Positions 16,631 to 25,900 of a stretch of 64,000 nucleotides of DNA are shown in pieces; the first letter of the stretch is position 1; each line of letters begins with the position of its first letter. This DNA is from UBA7960 sp964624065. Lineage in GTDB: Bacteria > Bacteroidota > Bacteroidia > Bacteroidales > UBA7960. The position numbers were made by a program, and so were the translations under genes. The notes under the pieces are model-generated. The model was not told the DNA's origin, searched no databases, and was given only the letters and a program-made list of their open reading frames with translations. The stretch spans positions 62,001-126,000 of the forward strand of contig CAZUWF010000002.1 in NCBI GenBank assembly GCA_964624065.1. Direction: 5' to 3'.

Positions 16631-18535
16631 CTATTTCACCTCCTCGAAGTCAACATCAGTGACGTTGCCTTGGACTCCAGTATTGGCATCTTGATCTGGG
16701 CCTGGTTGTTCGGCACCTGATTGGCCTTGTTGTTGGCTTGCCTGATACATTTCGGTGCTTGCCGCCTGCCATGCTGTGTTCAGGGCTGCCATCGAGGCAT
16801 CTATGGCAACGAAGTCTTTGTTTTTGTGCCCTTCCTTGAGGTCGGCCAAAGCTTTTTCAATGGGTTCTTTCTTGTCGGCAGGAACCTTGTCGCCAAATTC
16901 TTTTAGTTGTTTTTCTGTTTGAAAAATCATGCTGTCGGCAGCGTTGAGTTTGTCAACCTCCTCTTTAAGCTTCCTATCCTTATCGGCATTTTCTTCGGCT
17001 TCTTTTTTCATCCTTTCTATTTCGGCATCCGAAAGTCCACTCGAGGCCTCTATTCTAATTTGTTGAGACTTACCACTTGCCTTGTCCTTGGCCGAAACGT
17101 TTAGAATTCCGTTTGCATCTATGTCAAATGTAACCTCAACCTGGGGGATGCCGCGTGGTGCGGGAGGTATGCCATCTAGGTGAAAGCGCCCGATTGTTCG
17201 GTTGCCAATTGCCATTGGCCTCTCGCCCTGCAAGACGTGAATTTCAACGGATGTTTGGTTGTCGGTGGCCGTGCTGAAGGTTTCGGTTTTCTTGGAGGGG
17301 ATGGTTGTGTTGGCCTCAATAAGTTTGGTCATTACACCGCCAAGAGTTTCAATACCAAGAGAAAGAGGAGTAACGTCGAGCAATAGAACATCTTTTATCT
17401 CGCCAGTAAGAACTGCTCCCTGTATTGCGGCACCAATTGCCACAACCTCGTCGGGGTTTACACCCTTACTCGGTTTCTTGCCAAAAAACTTCTCAACAAC
17501 CTCCTGGATCTTTGGCACCCTTGTTGAACCGCCAACCAGGATTACCTCGTCAATGTCGCTGGCACTGTATCCGGCATCTTTCAAGGCTTTTCTGCAGGGC
17601 TCTAGGGTAGCCTGCACGTGTTTGTCGATCAGTTGCTCGAACTGGCTTCGAGAGAGTGTTCGAACCAAATGCTTAGGAATACCGTCAACTGGCATAATGT
17701 AGGGAAGGTTAATCTCTGTAGAGCTGGAGCTCGAAAGTTCAATTTTTGCCTTCTCTGCTGCTTCCTTCAGTCTTTGCAAAGCCATTGGGTCTTTGCGGAG
17801 GTCAATTCCCTCGTCCTTCTTGAATTCATCTGCCAACCAGTCGATAATTGTGTTGTCAAAGTCGTCGCCCCCAAGGTGGGTATCACCATGGGTAGATTTA
17901 ACCTCGAAAACGCCATCGCCAAGCTCGAGGATAGAAATGTCGAAGGTTCCGCCACCAAGGTCGTAAACCGCTATACGCATTTCTTGGTTTTTCTTGTCAA
18001 GGCCGTAGGCCAACGATGCGGCAGTTGGTTCATTGATAATGCGCCTTACTTTTAGTCCGGCAATTTCTCCGGCCTCCTTGGTAGCCTGTCGCTGCGAATC
18101 ATTGAAGTAAGCGGGTACAGTGATTACAGCTTCGGTAACCTCTTGTCCGAGGTATTCCTCTGCTGTTTTTTTCATTTTTTGAAGCACGATGGCCGAAATT
18201 TCTTGGGGAGAGTAAAGGCGATCATCTATCTTGACACGCGGTGTATTATTGTCACCCTTCACTATTTGATAGGTAGCGCGTTCCCTTTCGCCTGCCACGT
18301 TATCAAAACTCTCGCCCATTAATCTCTTGATTGATGAAATGGTGCGCGAAGGGTTGATTATGGCCTGACGCTTTGCCGGGTCGCCAACTTTTCTTTCATT
18401 GTTGTCGGTAAATGCAACAATCGAGGGAGTGGTTCTCCTGCCTTCGCTATTGGGTATTACAACGGGTTCGTTACCTTCCATCACGGCAACGCACGAATTT
18501 GTGGTTCCTAAGTCTATTCCAATTATTTTTCCCAT
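16631..18535 (-). CDS. dnaK: Chaperone DnaK (Hsp70)
   Basis: 634 residues. The ATPase domain starts IGIDLGTTNSCVAVMEG and contains AVITVPAYFNDSQRQATKEAG, INEPTAASLAYGLDKK, VYDLGGGTFDISILE and VILVGGSTRVPKIQ. The linker DVLLLDVTPLSLGIET is followed by the substrate-binding beta domain (GERPMAIGNRTIGRFHLDGI) and helical lid. The C-terminus is Gln-rich and ends DVDFEEVK, the usual DnaK tail. No dnaJ or grpE is adjacent. An inverted repeat lies in the upstream region (18568-18587). The gene converges on pth, with its own terminator. Confidence 0.98.
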   Translation of the reverse strand: MGKIIGIDLGTTNSCVAVMEGNEPVVIPNSEGRRTTPSIVAFTDNNERKVGDPAKRQAIINPSRTISSIKRLMGESFDNVAGERERATYQIVKGDNNTPRVKIDDRLYSPQEISAIVLQKMKKTAEEYLGQEVTEAVITVPAYFNDSQRQATKEAGEIAGLKVRRIINEPTAASLAYGLDKKNQEMRIAVYDLGGGTFDISILELGDGVFEVKSTHGDTHLGGDDFDNTIIDWLADEFKKDEGIDLRKDPMALQRLKEAAEKAKIELSSSSSTEINLPYIMPVDGIPKHLVRTLSRSQFEQLIDKHVQATLEPCRKALKDAGYSASDIDEVILVGGSTRVPKIQEVVEKFFGKKPSKGVNPDEVVAIGAAIQGAVLTGEIKDVLLLDVTPLSLGIETLGGVMTKLIEANTTIPSKKTETFSTATDNQTSVEIHVLQGERPMAIGNRTIGRFHLDGIPPAPRGIPQVEVTFDIDANGILNVSAKDKASGKSQQIRIEASSGLSDAEIERMKKEAEENADKDRKLKEEVDKLNAADSMIFQTEKQLKEFGDKVPADKKEPIEKALADLKEGHKNKDFVAIDASMAALNTAWQAASTEMYQASQQQGQSGAEQPGPDQDANTGVQGNVTDVDFEEVK

Positions 18536-18567
18536 TTTTTAAAAAGTATTTCAGGTAAATGTTTTTT

Positions 18568-18587
18568 ATTGCCGAAGGTACGGCAAT
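18568..18587 (-). promoter_or_regulatory. Inverted repeat overlapping a -7-like element upstream of dnaK
   Basis: ATTGCCG, six bases, CGGCAAT: a perfect 7-bp inverted repeat centred about 42 bases upstream of the dnaK ATG. The minus-strand sequence TACCTTCG inside it is one mismatch from TAnnTTTG. It is not a CIRCE element. It could be an operator or a leader hairpin; this is inferred from sequence only. Confidence 0.4.
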
Positions 18588-18680
18588 CACCGTGCCAATG
18601 GTGCGAAACTCAACAATTATGGCATTATTGGCAATGAAAAATATAAAGAGACTGTCAGGTTTGTGACAAAAAGGCAGAGG

Positions 18681-21110
18681 TTAGAACTTGGCCACCAATT
18701 CTAGGTTTATAAGGCGGCCGGTCAGGCGGTTTGGAACGGCGTAGTAGAAATTGTTGGTATCCTTTATCCAGCTGTACGACATAGTGTTCGAAAAATCTAC
18801 CACGTTGAATATTTCCAAGGTAACCCAAAGGTTTTTCAGACTTCTGAATAGGGCTGATTTGTGCTTTCGCGAACCTTCGCCTACTAATTGCTTTGAAAAG
18901 CCAACATCAATTCGTCTGTACATCTCCATACGCAAAGCATTGCGAAACTTGTCGTTGGTAGGCGGCCCGAATGGCAACCCAGTATTGTAAATAAAACCAA
19001 CCTGAACCTTGAAGGATGGATTGTTGGGCAGGTAATCTTGGAAGAATAGGTTGAAGTTCATCCTTTGGTCTGTGGGTCGAGGCACGTATCCCTGCGGAAG
19101 GTTGGATTGTAGGTTTAAATCCTTGAAGATCTCTTCGGTTCGCATAAGAGAAAGACTTGCCCACGAATCGGTTCCTGGCACGAATTCGCCCGATAGTCTT
19201 AGGTCGATTCCATATGCATACCCTTTGGTGGCATAGTCGGCCAGGTACCTTATTTTTACATCTTGAATGTTGTATGGGATTAGGTGGCTCAGGTTTTTGT
19301 AATACAATTCGGAGGTAAGCCTAAAAGGCCTCTGCCATGCAATGAAGTTCAACTCTGACCCCAATACCAATTGAAATGATTCCTGAGCCCTTGCATTGGG
19401 GTTGAGTTGCCCTTGCAGGTTGCGCAATTCGCGGTAAAATGGCGGTTGGCTGTACCATCCTCCCGAAAGCCTGAAAGTCCATTGGGGTGTCTTGCTTGGT
19501 TTGAACAAAATTGTTGTTCTGGGACTCACCAACAACTGGTTGTTATAACTCCAGTGGTTGAACCTTAAACCCGCGGTAATGAATAAACGACCGATACAAG
19601 TTTGGAGCTCCGTTGTGTTTTGCAAGAACCCCGCCGCGCGCTCCGTTTGCAGGCTTATTCTTGCAAATAGCACGTCTTGCAAAACAATTTCACCGTTGGG
19701 TTGTAAGGGTATTACGTAACCTGCAGAGTCAACCTTGGTCCACTCTTCTAGCTTGTCAATAATATCCTCCTTTTGGAACTTTGCCCCCCAACGTAGGGTG
19801 TTTTTCTTAATTTTTGCACTGCCTGCGTGCTCAAAATTCCAAACGATGGCATTCAACCTGTTTCGAGCGTGGTTCAAGAAGCCTCCTACCCCCAGCGGTT
19901 CTCCCACAGGCTGGTTGAAATCATCGCTTCCAAAATCGGTTTCAACACGTTGAAGCCAGTACGCACCCCCTATATCAAAGGTTTCTGACTCGTCGGTTTG
20001 AAAAATGCTCGAAGTAAACCTGAGGTTGGTGCTTTGGTTTGGCGTGTAGTTTAATGACAAGGCCCCGAGAGCAGTACGGAACTTATCCACCTCCTGCCCG
20101 TAGAAAAATACCGTGAACTGCTTTACATCCTGAATGGTGCCAAATCGCGTTGTTCTTGTTTCTGGCTTGAAGTTGAAGCTACTGTGGTTGTAGTTTGCCA
20201 GCAGGCTAACCTTAAGTTTTTGACTGAAGGTGTGCTGAGCCAACGCCTGAACATCATAAAAAAACGGGTTGTACTCGCCCTTTGTTTGAAGAGTACCCAA
20301 CAAATATTGATTTGACTTGTACCTCATCCCTGCAATAATTGAGGTTTTCTTGTTGGGCAACAAAGCATCCAGGTGCAACGAACCCTCAAGGAGGCTTACC
20401 GAGAAGCCGCCGCCAAATCTTTCTGGCCTTCGGTATTGAATATCTAGCACCGATGATAGCTTGTCACCGTACCTAGCCTCGAAACCGCCCGTTGAGAATG
20501 TTATGGACTCGGTTAAATCGGGATTGAGAAAACTTAACCCTTCTTGCTGGCCTGCACTAATCAAAAGTGGGCGATAAATTTCGATATCCTCAACATAAAC
20601 AAGATTCTCGTCAAAGTTCCCGCCCCTAACCGAATATTGCGAGGAAAGTTCGGAGGAGGCGGATACTCCCGGAAGAAGCCTAATAAGACCTTCAACCCCA
20701 CCGGTTGGACCTGGTAAAACTCCAACCAGCTTGGGATCAAGCCTAACCACGTCCGACGACATTGCTTGTTTTTCAACGATCTTGAAGTCGGGCAGGTCGG
20801 TCAATGTAGGCTCAAGTAAAAAATCAATTATTGTGACCTCACCGGGCACAACCGAAATTTCACGGTTAATGGTAACGTAGCCAAGATGCGAGACCCTTAT
20901 ATAAACCTTTCCTGGAGGAACCTCCACCCTATAAAAACCGTGATTGTTAGTTGTAGTGCCCGAGGCAGTGTTTGGAAGGTAAATGGTTGCAAATTCAAGT
21001 ATAACACCATCTTTTGACTTTACCGTGCCCTCAATTACCGATCGTTGCGCATTAACCTGCGCAAGCCACAAAATCAGAAATTGAAGAAGAAAAAAGTAAA
21101 CCCTTTTCAC
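18681..21110 (-). CDS. TonB-dependent receptor with carboxypeptidase-like N-terminal domain
   Basis: 809 residues from a GTG start at 21110 (VKRVYFFLLQFLILWLAQ), which gives a clean signal peptide ending near VNAQ. The longer frame upstream lacks one. Residues about 20-105 are a CarboxypepD_reg-like domain (IEGTVKSKDGVILEFATIYL, NHGFYRVEVPPGKVYIRVSH). The plug domain follows (LIRLLPGVSAS, YSVRGGNFDENLVYVEDIEI, GGFEARYGDKLSSVLDIQ), then a large beta barrel ending in a terminal Phe (NLELVAKF). It imports an unknown substrate through the outer membrane using TonB energy. The carboxypeptidase-like protein gene 86 bases upstream is probably co-transcribed. Confidence 0.9.
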   Translation of the reverse strand: MKRVYFFLLQFLILWLAQVNAQRSVIEGTVKSKDGVILEFATIYLPNTASGTTTNNHGFYRVEVPPGKVYIRVSHLGYVTINREISVVPGEVTIIDFLLEPTLTDLPDFKIVEKQAMSSDVVRLDPKLVGVLPGPTGGVEGLIRLLPGVSASSELSSQYSVRGGNFDENLVYVEDIEIYRPLLISAGQQEGLSFLNPDLTESITFSTGGFEARYGDKLSSVLDIQYRRPERFGGGFSVSLLEGSLHLDALLPNKKTSIIAGMRYKSNQYLLGTLQTKGEYNPFFYDVQALAQHTFSQKLKVSLLANYNHSSFNFKPETRTTRFGTIQDVKQFTVFFYGQEVDKFRTALGALSLNYTPNQSTNLRFTSSIFQTDESETFDIGGAYWLQRVETDFGSDDFNQPVGEPLGVGGFLNHARNRLNAIVWNFEHAGSAKIKKNTLRWGAKFQKEDIIDKLEEWTKVDSAGYVIPLQPNGEIVLQDVLFARISLQTERAAGFLQNTTELQTCIGRLFITAGLRFNHWSYNNQLLVSPRTTILFKPSKTPQWTFRLSGGWYSQPPFYRELRNLQGQLNPNARAQESFQLVLGSELNFIAWQRPFRLTSELYYKNLSHLIPYNIQDVKIRYLADYATKGYAYGIDLRLSGEFVPGTDSWASLSLMRTEEIFKDLNLQSNLPQGYVPRPTDQRMNFNLFFQDYLPNNPSFKVQVGFIYNTGLPFGPPTNDKFRNALRMEMYRRIDVGFSKQLVGEGSRKHKSALFRSLKNLWVTLEIFNVVDFSNTMSYSWIKDTNNFYYAVPNRLTGRLINLELVAKF

Positions 21111-21196
21111 TAAAAAAGAATAGCTTTCAGCTTGACATTTATTTGTTTCAAATATTATAACTGCATCCTTTTGCAAAAATTGCAAGAAACCAGGCA

Positions 21197-21847
21197 TTAA
21201 TTTTTCTTGAACTTGCCTTCGCGCCAAGCCTTGAAAAACTGGGCCCAGGCAAACGGGTCAAAAATTCGCATTGGTGGAGCTTGGCCTGCGTAATAGAGCC
21301 TTCCGGCAAATTGGTTCATAGACTCTCTGTAGGTCATTGCTCCATCCATTGGCATACTGTAGGATCGGTCTCGGATATCGGCTCTTTGTAAATTTTTCAT
21401 GGCCCTGTCATAATCATCTTCCGGCACCTCCACATTCATAAAAGCGTACTTGAATTGCTCGCGTGTTGGCCAAGGGTAAATTACGGTTTCGGGCAGGTTA
21501 ATGGTGTCGGGGCTCATAACCTGGATAACTGAGTACCGAGCCATGCTGAGCGTGTCTGGAACCACGAAGGTAACCTCTTTAAAGCCCACGGAGGAAAATC
21601 TAACCGTGTCGAGTTCGAATACTGCCAATGAAAAGAATCCGTAAAAGTCGGTTATGGTTCCACGATTTGTGTTCTTGATCCAAACCGAAGAAAATGGTAC
21701 CGAGGCTAAACTATCTCCTGTCACCACCAAACCGGATAATTGAATAGCACGCCTGGGCTTAAGTTTAATTTGAGTTTGCCCCAGTACATAATATGTTGCG
21801 GTAAGCAAGGTAATCAAAACGTAAATGAATTTTGGCCGTATCTTCAT
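21197..21847 (-). CDS. Secreted carboxypeptidase-like regulatory domain protein
   Basis: 216 residues with an N-terminal signal (YVLITLLTATYYVLGQ). Residues about 35-110 form a CarboxypepD_reg-like beta sandwich (IQLSGLVVTGDSLASVPFSS, ITDFYGFFSLAVFELD, VRFSSVGFKEVTFVV). The remainder (PWPTREQFKYAFMNVEVPED, FAWAQFFKAWREGKFKKN) is a conserved tail seen in small Bacteroidota proteins of this type; I do not know its function. It precedes the TonB-dependent receptor on the same strand. Confidence 0.75.
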   Translation of the reverse strand: MKIRPKFIYVLITLLTATYYVLGQTQIKLKPRRAIQLSGLVVTGDSLASVPFSSVWIKNTNRGTITDFYGFFSLAVFELDTVRFSSVGFKEVTFVVPDTLSMARYSVIQVMSPDTINLPETVIYPWPTREQFKYAFMNVEVPEDDYDRAMKNLQRADIRDRSYSMPMDGAMTYRESMNQFAGRLYYAGQAPPMRIFDPFAWAQFFKAWREGKFKKN

Positions 21848-21940
21848 CGGTAAGCTAATTTGCAGGGGTAAAATTAGTTATTGTGGCTCACAAACGGTCG
21901 TTGTTGCTCCTCAAGGGGTTTTGATTTAAGCATATTTAAC

Positions 21941-21974
21941 AAAAAAATGCCGTTGATGTTTTACCAACGGCATT
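21941..21974 (-). terminator. Rho-independent terminator after rpmB
   Basis: On the minus strand a perfect 10-bp stem AATGCCGTTG/CAACGGCATT with nine-base loop is followed by T residues. It is 22 bases past the rpmB stop. Confidence 0.9.
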
Positions 21975-21995
21975 AATAGATTTAGAATATTCCGG

Positions 21996-22232
21996 TTAAA
22001 AAAGATGCCCGTTTTTGCGTGCCTCTTGAATAACATTAAAAATTCCTTTTTTGTTAATGGTCTTGATCGCCTTGGCCGAAACCTTCAAAGTAATCCAGCG
22101 ATCCTCCTCCGGAACATAAAACTTCTTTTCCTGAATGTTGGGCTTGAACCACCGTCTGGTCTTGGCATTAGAGTGAGAAACGTTGTTTCCGGTAATCGGT
22201 TTCTTTCCGGTAATCTGGCAAATACGTGACAT
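21996..22232 (-). CDS. rpmB: 50S ribosomal protein L28
   Basis: 78 residues: MSRICQITGKKPITGNN at the N-terminus, SHSNAKTRRWFKPN and EEDRWITLKVSAKAIKTINK inside; normal length. The internal ATG at 22232 is the family start; the frame is open further upstream but those residues match nothing. A strong terminator follows at once, so rpmG is not next to it. Confidence 0.96.
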   Translation of the reverse strand: MSRICQITGKKPITGNNVSHSNAKTRRWFKPNIQEKKFYVPEEDRWITLKVSAKAIKTINKKGIFNVIQEARKNGHLF

Positions 22233-22397
22233 TACTGTAAAATTTATATGTGCTTCCTGTAAAGTTCTATTTTTCGGGGTGCAAAGTACGTCATTTTTTC
22301 TGACATGAACAAATCTTTCAGAAAATAAATTAGGTTGCCAATTTGCAGGTTGCAATTGATAAATAAGGAGCACATTAACCAAGGCAGTTGGCAGGGT

Positions 22398-23021
22398 TTA
22401 CTTTTGCCTGTATTCTTCCCTTGATATTTCTACCACCCGGGCAAAGCTTTCCAGCCTGCCAATTACACTGGATCCCCAGTTGCCAAATGCCTCGTATGCG
22501 CTCCCGGCCAATAATTGAGATTTTCCAAAGTTTGTTGCCACAGTTTTCGAGTCGGTAATTTCTTCGCCATTTTTATCCACTGCCTTGAAATACACAAAAA
22601 GGGTATCATCCACATAACCCCATTTGCTCATTATATCTTGATCAATGGTTAAGTCAAACCTAATGTTTAGGCGGCCTGCCGAGACATTGTTTACCACAAC
22701 TTGATTGATGGTGTAAGGAGAGCCTTCGAGAGCCAAGAACGGAAGTGGCTTTGACAATGGGTTGCCGTCTAAGTATTCTTTGATCTTGTTTTTCTTTTCC
22801 TCTTCTAAAGTTTCTATCTCCTGTGAAAGTTTGAAAGCGCTGGCGAGGTCTTTGGCTTTGTCGAGAGCGACTTCCTTGGCTCGGATCTTTTCCGTAAAAT
22901 TCTTTTCAATGGAAGGAAATTTTCCAAGAAACTCGTTATCCACCAAATTTGAGCCGCCACAACTTGCAAGGCAAAAAATTACAAATGCCGTTGCAAAAAT
23001 TTTAAGTAAATTTTTCTTCAT
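22398..23021 (-). CDS. Lipoprotein of unknown function
   Basis: 207 residues. Signal MKKNLLKIFATAFVIFCLAS ends in lipobox LASC with Cys21 and following Gly-Gly-Ser. Residues about 40-85 are strongly helical and charged (FTEKIRAKEVALDKAKDLAS, QEIETLEEEKKNKIKEYLDG), likely a coiled coil. The rest looks like a beta domain (YTINQVVVNN, GRLNIRFDLTIDQD, DTLFVYFKAVDKNGEEI). I recognise no family. An alternative ATG lies four codons upstream at 23033. It has its own TAAATTTG promoter element and no operon partner. Confidence 0.75.
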   Translation of the reverse strand: MKKNLLKIFATAFVIFCLASCGGSNLVDNEFLGKFPSIEKNFTEKIRAKEVALDKAKDLASAFKLSQEIETLEEEKKNKIKEYLDGNPLSKPLPFLALEGSPYTINQVVVNNVSAGRLNIRFDLTIDQDIMSKWGYVDDTLFVYFKAVDKNGEEITDSKTVATNFGKSQLLAGSAYEAFGNWGSSVIGRLESFARVVEISREEYRQK

Positions 23022-23070
23022 GGTAATTTGCATTAGGGGTGATAGTGATGAAACAATTGAATTTCAGAAA

Positions 23071-23078
23071 CAAATTTA
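23071..23078 (-). promoter_or_regulatory. TAnnTTTG -7 element for the 22398-23021 lipoprotein
   Basis: TAAATTTG on the minus strand, about 50 bases before the lipoprotein ATG. Confidence 0.5.
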
Positions 23079-23179
23079 ACATTTTTTTGATGACTTGATT
23101 TTTTTTTTAAATCTTGCCTTTAACAGATTGAATATTCTGTCTTATCTGGGCAATTCTTGTTTTTCTGGCGTTCGTTTTT

Positions 23180-23187
23180 TAATTTTG
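23180..23187 (+). promoter_or_regulatory. TAnnTTTG -7 element for the Kef-type antiporter
   Basis: TAATTTTG, 27 bases before the ATG at 23215. It falls inside the longer frame starting at 23095 and so supports the later start. Confidence 0.55.
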
Positions 23188-23214
23188 ACAAATAACAATA
23201 AAACCTTCGAATTA

Positions 23215-24906
23215 ATGAACTGGCTTTCAGTTTTGGCAGAGAACCCCTTTTACGAAATGACCTTTATTCTGGTATTTGCAGCGATCTTGGGTTCAATCGG
23301 GCAATTTCTCAAGCAACCACTCATTGTGGTTTTCATAGCCTTGGGAATATTGGTAGGTCCCTCGGTTCTTGATGTGGTAAAATCCAAAGAAAACATTGAG
23401 CTTCTCGCCCACGTGGGCATAGCGATCCTGCTTTTCATCGTGGGTCTTAAACTTGACCTTAGAATCATACGGTCGGTAGGAAAGGTTGCCTTGCTTACTG
23501 GTATGGGACAAGTATTGTTTACTTCGCTTATTGGCTACCTCATAGGCAGGCTTTTGGGATTCGGGAGCCTTCATAGTTTCTACATTGCCTTGGCATTAAC
23601 CTTCTCAAGTACGATTATCATAGTGAAGCTCTTGTCAGACAAAAAAGAGATTGACACCCTTCACGGCCAAATCGCGGTTGGTTTTTTAATTGTTCAGGAT
23701 ATTGTGGTGATAATTGCAATGATTGTACTTGCCACCTTGGAAAAGGGGGGTGGAGCCAGCCTTACCTCCGAGGTAATTACTATTGTGGCTTCGGGTGTGG
23801 GATTGCTTGCAATAACATTTTTAATGATGAGGTACGTGATTCCTTGGTTGAGCCATTTTGTTGCCAAATCGATGGAGTTACTATCATTGTTTGCAATAGC
23901 TTGGTGCGTGGCAATGACCTCGGCGAGCGAGCTGATCGGGTTTAGCGGCGAAGTAGGGGCCTTTTTGGCAGGGGTCAGCCTTGCCTCATCCGACTTCAAA
24001 GAGGCCATTAGCGTAAGGCTAGTTAGCTTGCGCGACTTCTTATTGCTCTTTTTCTTCGTTGGGTTGGGTTCCAACCTAAATTTATCGGATATTGGCGCTC
24101 AGGTGCCCCCTGCACTTGTGTTTTCCGTTTTCGTGCTAGTGGGCAATCCTCTCATAGTTCTTATAATTATGGGTTTGTTGGGTTATAGGAAACGCACTGC
24201 CATACTTGCGGGCTTCACCGTGGCCCAGATAAGCGAATTCTCCCTTATTTTTGCCGGAATGGGCCTTGCTATTGGCCACATTACCGATAGTATTTTGGGA
24301 TTGATTACCTTGGTGGGGCTAATCACAATAGGCTTGTCAACGTACCTTATATTATACTCGCACCAGATATATAATGTCATTTCGCCTGCATTGAATATTT
24401 TCCAGCGCAAGGATCCCATTATGGAATCGAGAATCGAATTTGCCGAAAAAACCGAGTTCGGGGTGGTAATATTTGGAGTGGGGCGATTTGGGGCGCGGGT
24501 CATCGATATGCTCGACCAGCATCCAGAACTAGATTTTGTCGGGGTTGACTTTGATCCAGACGTTGTTAACCATTACCAGAAAAAAGGAAAGAGAATGATT
24601 TACGGCGACATTACCGATCCCGACATATTAGAACTTGTGCCATATCAAGGAGCTATTTGTGCAATTAGTACAGTGCCAGACAAGGAGGACTCGTTGCACC
24701 TGATCCGCACCCTCAGAAAAAACGGGTACAGGGGAAAAATATACCTCACGGCCCGCAATGAAGAATTGCAAGCAGAACTCAACAGTTGCGATCTATGCAA
24801 CGACTTCGAAGTTTTGATGCCATATCAGATGGCAGCCACCAATTTCTACAACGATTTCTTGAAAAACCTGGAGGAGCAAAATGAGAGTTGCCACCATAGA
24901 AATTAG
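23215..24906 (+). CDS. Kef/CPA2-type cation:proton antiporter with TrkA-N domain
   Basis: 563 residues. The N-terminal about 390 residues form 11-13 hydrophobic segments of the Na+/H+ exchanger (CPA2) fold, with IALGILVGPSVLD, LLFIVGLKLDLRIIR, FSSTIIIVKLLSDKKEIDTL and VQDIVVIIAMI. The C-terminal cytosolic part (about 405-540) is a TrkA-N Rossmann domain (VVIFGVGRFGARVIDML, ending strand 2 in VGVDFDP) that would bind a nucleotide and gate the channel. Family members move K+ or Na+ against protons. A glutathione-gated Kef role is not supported, as no KefF-like partner is nearby. It is monocistronic with its own promoter. Confidence 0.9.
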   Translation: MNWLSVLAENPFYEMTFILVFAAILGSIGQFLKQPLIVVFIALGILVGPSVLDVVKSKENIELLAHVGIAILLFIVGLKLDLRIIRSVGKVALLTGMGQVLFTSLIGYLIGRLLGFGSLHSFYIALALTFSSTIIIVKLLSDKKEIDTLHGQIAVGFLIVQDIVVIIAMIVLATLEKGGGASLTSEVITIVASGVGLLAITFLMMRYVIPWLSHFVAKSMELLSLFAIAWCVAMTSASELIGFSGEVGAFLAGVSLASSDFKEAISVRLVSLRDFLLLFFFVGLGSNLNLSDIGAQVPPALVFSVFVLVGNPLIVLIIMGLLGYRKRTAILAGFTVAQISEFSLIFAGMGLAIGHITDSILGLITLVGLITIGLSTYLILYSHQIYNVISPALNIFQRKDPIMESRIEFAEKTEFGVVIFGVGRFGARVIDMLDQHPELDFVGVDFDPDVVNHYQKKGKRMIYGDITDPDILELVPYQGAICAISTVPDKEDSLHLIRTLRKNGYRGKIYLTARNEELQAELNSCDLCNDFEVLMPYQMAATNFYNDFLKNLEEQNESCHHRN

Positions 24907-25288
24907 CCTTTGGTAGTATCTTGATGGGCAATCTTATGGTTATCAGGCTTCGACTAGAAGTTTTTTCGATGTTTAAAAAAAAATATTTCAACCGGGAAAA
25001 AAATTCAATAATGGAAATGAGTTCAAATCATTGCTTTATAAGTATTTAGGTAACACAATACCATATAAATAGTTATGTTTAACAATTTTATAACAAAAAT
25101 TTAACAACATTTTTTAAAAAAAATTTGGTGGAATGAATAATGTGTTATAATTTTACATCGCCAAATGCCACAAACCAAGGTTTTAAAGACCTTTTTTTTG
25201 AAACCTGGTTGTTATTTAGAAATAATTTAAATAACCGCAAGGCTTGAAATGTTTAAAACTTGTAACACTCAATTAAACACTGAATACT
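24907..25288. other. AT-rich upstream region of the ECF sigma gene
   Basis: About 380 bases without a gene, very AT-rich between 24960 and 25160 with several A and T tracts. It is the likely promoter and leader region of the sigma factor gene. I could not assign an exact TAnnTTTG element to that gene, so it may be read from another promoter type. Confidence 0.5.
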
Positions 25289-25789
25289 ATGACTGCACTT
25301 GAATTCAACTACAAGCTGATGGGGCTCCAGAAAAATTTGAGTTACTTTGCATATACGCTCACTTCCAATTACGAAGATGCTCAAGACCTTGTTCAAGAGA
25401 CCTACTTAAAAGCGTTAACCAATCGCGACAAGTTTACGGATGACACCAATTTGAAGGCCTGGGCTTTCACCATAATGAAAAATACCTTCATAAACAATTA
25501 CCGTCAGAGCGTGAGGAACAATACTATGCTCGACAAGACCGATGATCTGTATTTCATCAACGTTTCAAACGAAAGCCACATTGGTTTGCCCGACTCGGCA
25601 ATGTCGGTTAAGGAAATTCAAAAAGAAATCAGGAGCATCGACCCGGACCAGCGCAAAGCATTTGAGCTGTACAACAGCGGCTTCAAGTACAAGGAAATTG
25701 CCGACCAACTCAACCTTTCGATTGGTACGGTAAAAAGTAGGATTTTCTTCACTCGCAAAAAATTGATGGAAAAGATTTCGTCGCAGTAA
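25289..25789 (+). CDS. ECF-type RNA polymerase sigma factor
   Basis: 166 residues with sigma-70 region 2 (about 10-80: YTLTSNYEDAQDLVQETYLK, AWAFTIMKNTFINNYRQ) and region 4 (about 110-165: DPDQRKAFELYNSGFKYKEI, LNLSIGTVKSRIFFTRKKL). Short ECF sigma factors direct polymerase to a stress or envelope regulon. No anti-sigma factor gene adjoins it, so control may be transcriptional or through a distant partner. It is followed by a terminator and then aspartate kinase. Confidence 0.93.
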   Translation: MTALEFNYKLMGLQKNLSYFAYTLTSNYEDAQDLVQETYLKALTNRDKFTDDTNLKAWAFTIMKNTFINNYRQSVRNNTMLDKTDDLYFINVSNESHIGLPDSAMSVKEIQKEIRSIDPDQRKAFELYNSGFKYKEIADQLNLSIGTVKSRIFFTRKKLMEKISSQ

Positions 25790-25828
25790 GTTCTTGATCA
25801 TATCTAGCCGAATTTAATATTTTGTAAG

Positions 25829-25853
25829 ACCCGGTTGGTTGCCGGGTTTTTTT
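25829..25853 (+). terminator. Terminator after the ECF sigma gene
   Basis: Stem ACCCGG/CCGGGT with a seven-base loop, directly followed by seven T. Confidence 0.82.
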
Positions 25854-25866
25854 ATGGCATTTTTAA

Positions 25867-25874
25867 TAACTTTG
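25867..25874 (+). promoter_or_regulatory. TAnnTTTG -7 element for lysC
   Basis: TAACTTTG, just after the sigma-gene terminator and 26 bases before the GTG start of aspartate kinase. Confidence 0.6.
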
Positions 25875-25900
25875 CTTCCTATTTAAAATTTGACCAAGGA

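Noticed and set aside
18568..18587. CIRCE heat-shock operator
   Set aside because: Arm sequence and spacer do not match TTAGCACTC-N9-GAGTGCTAA.
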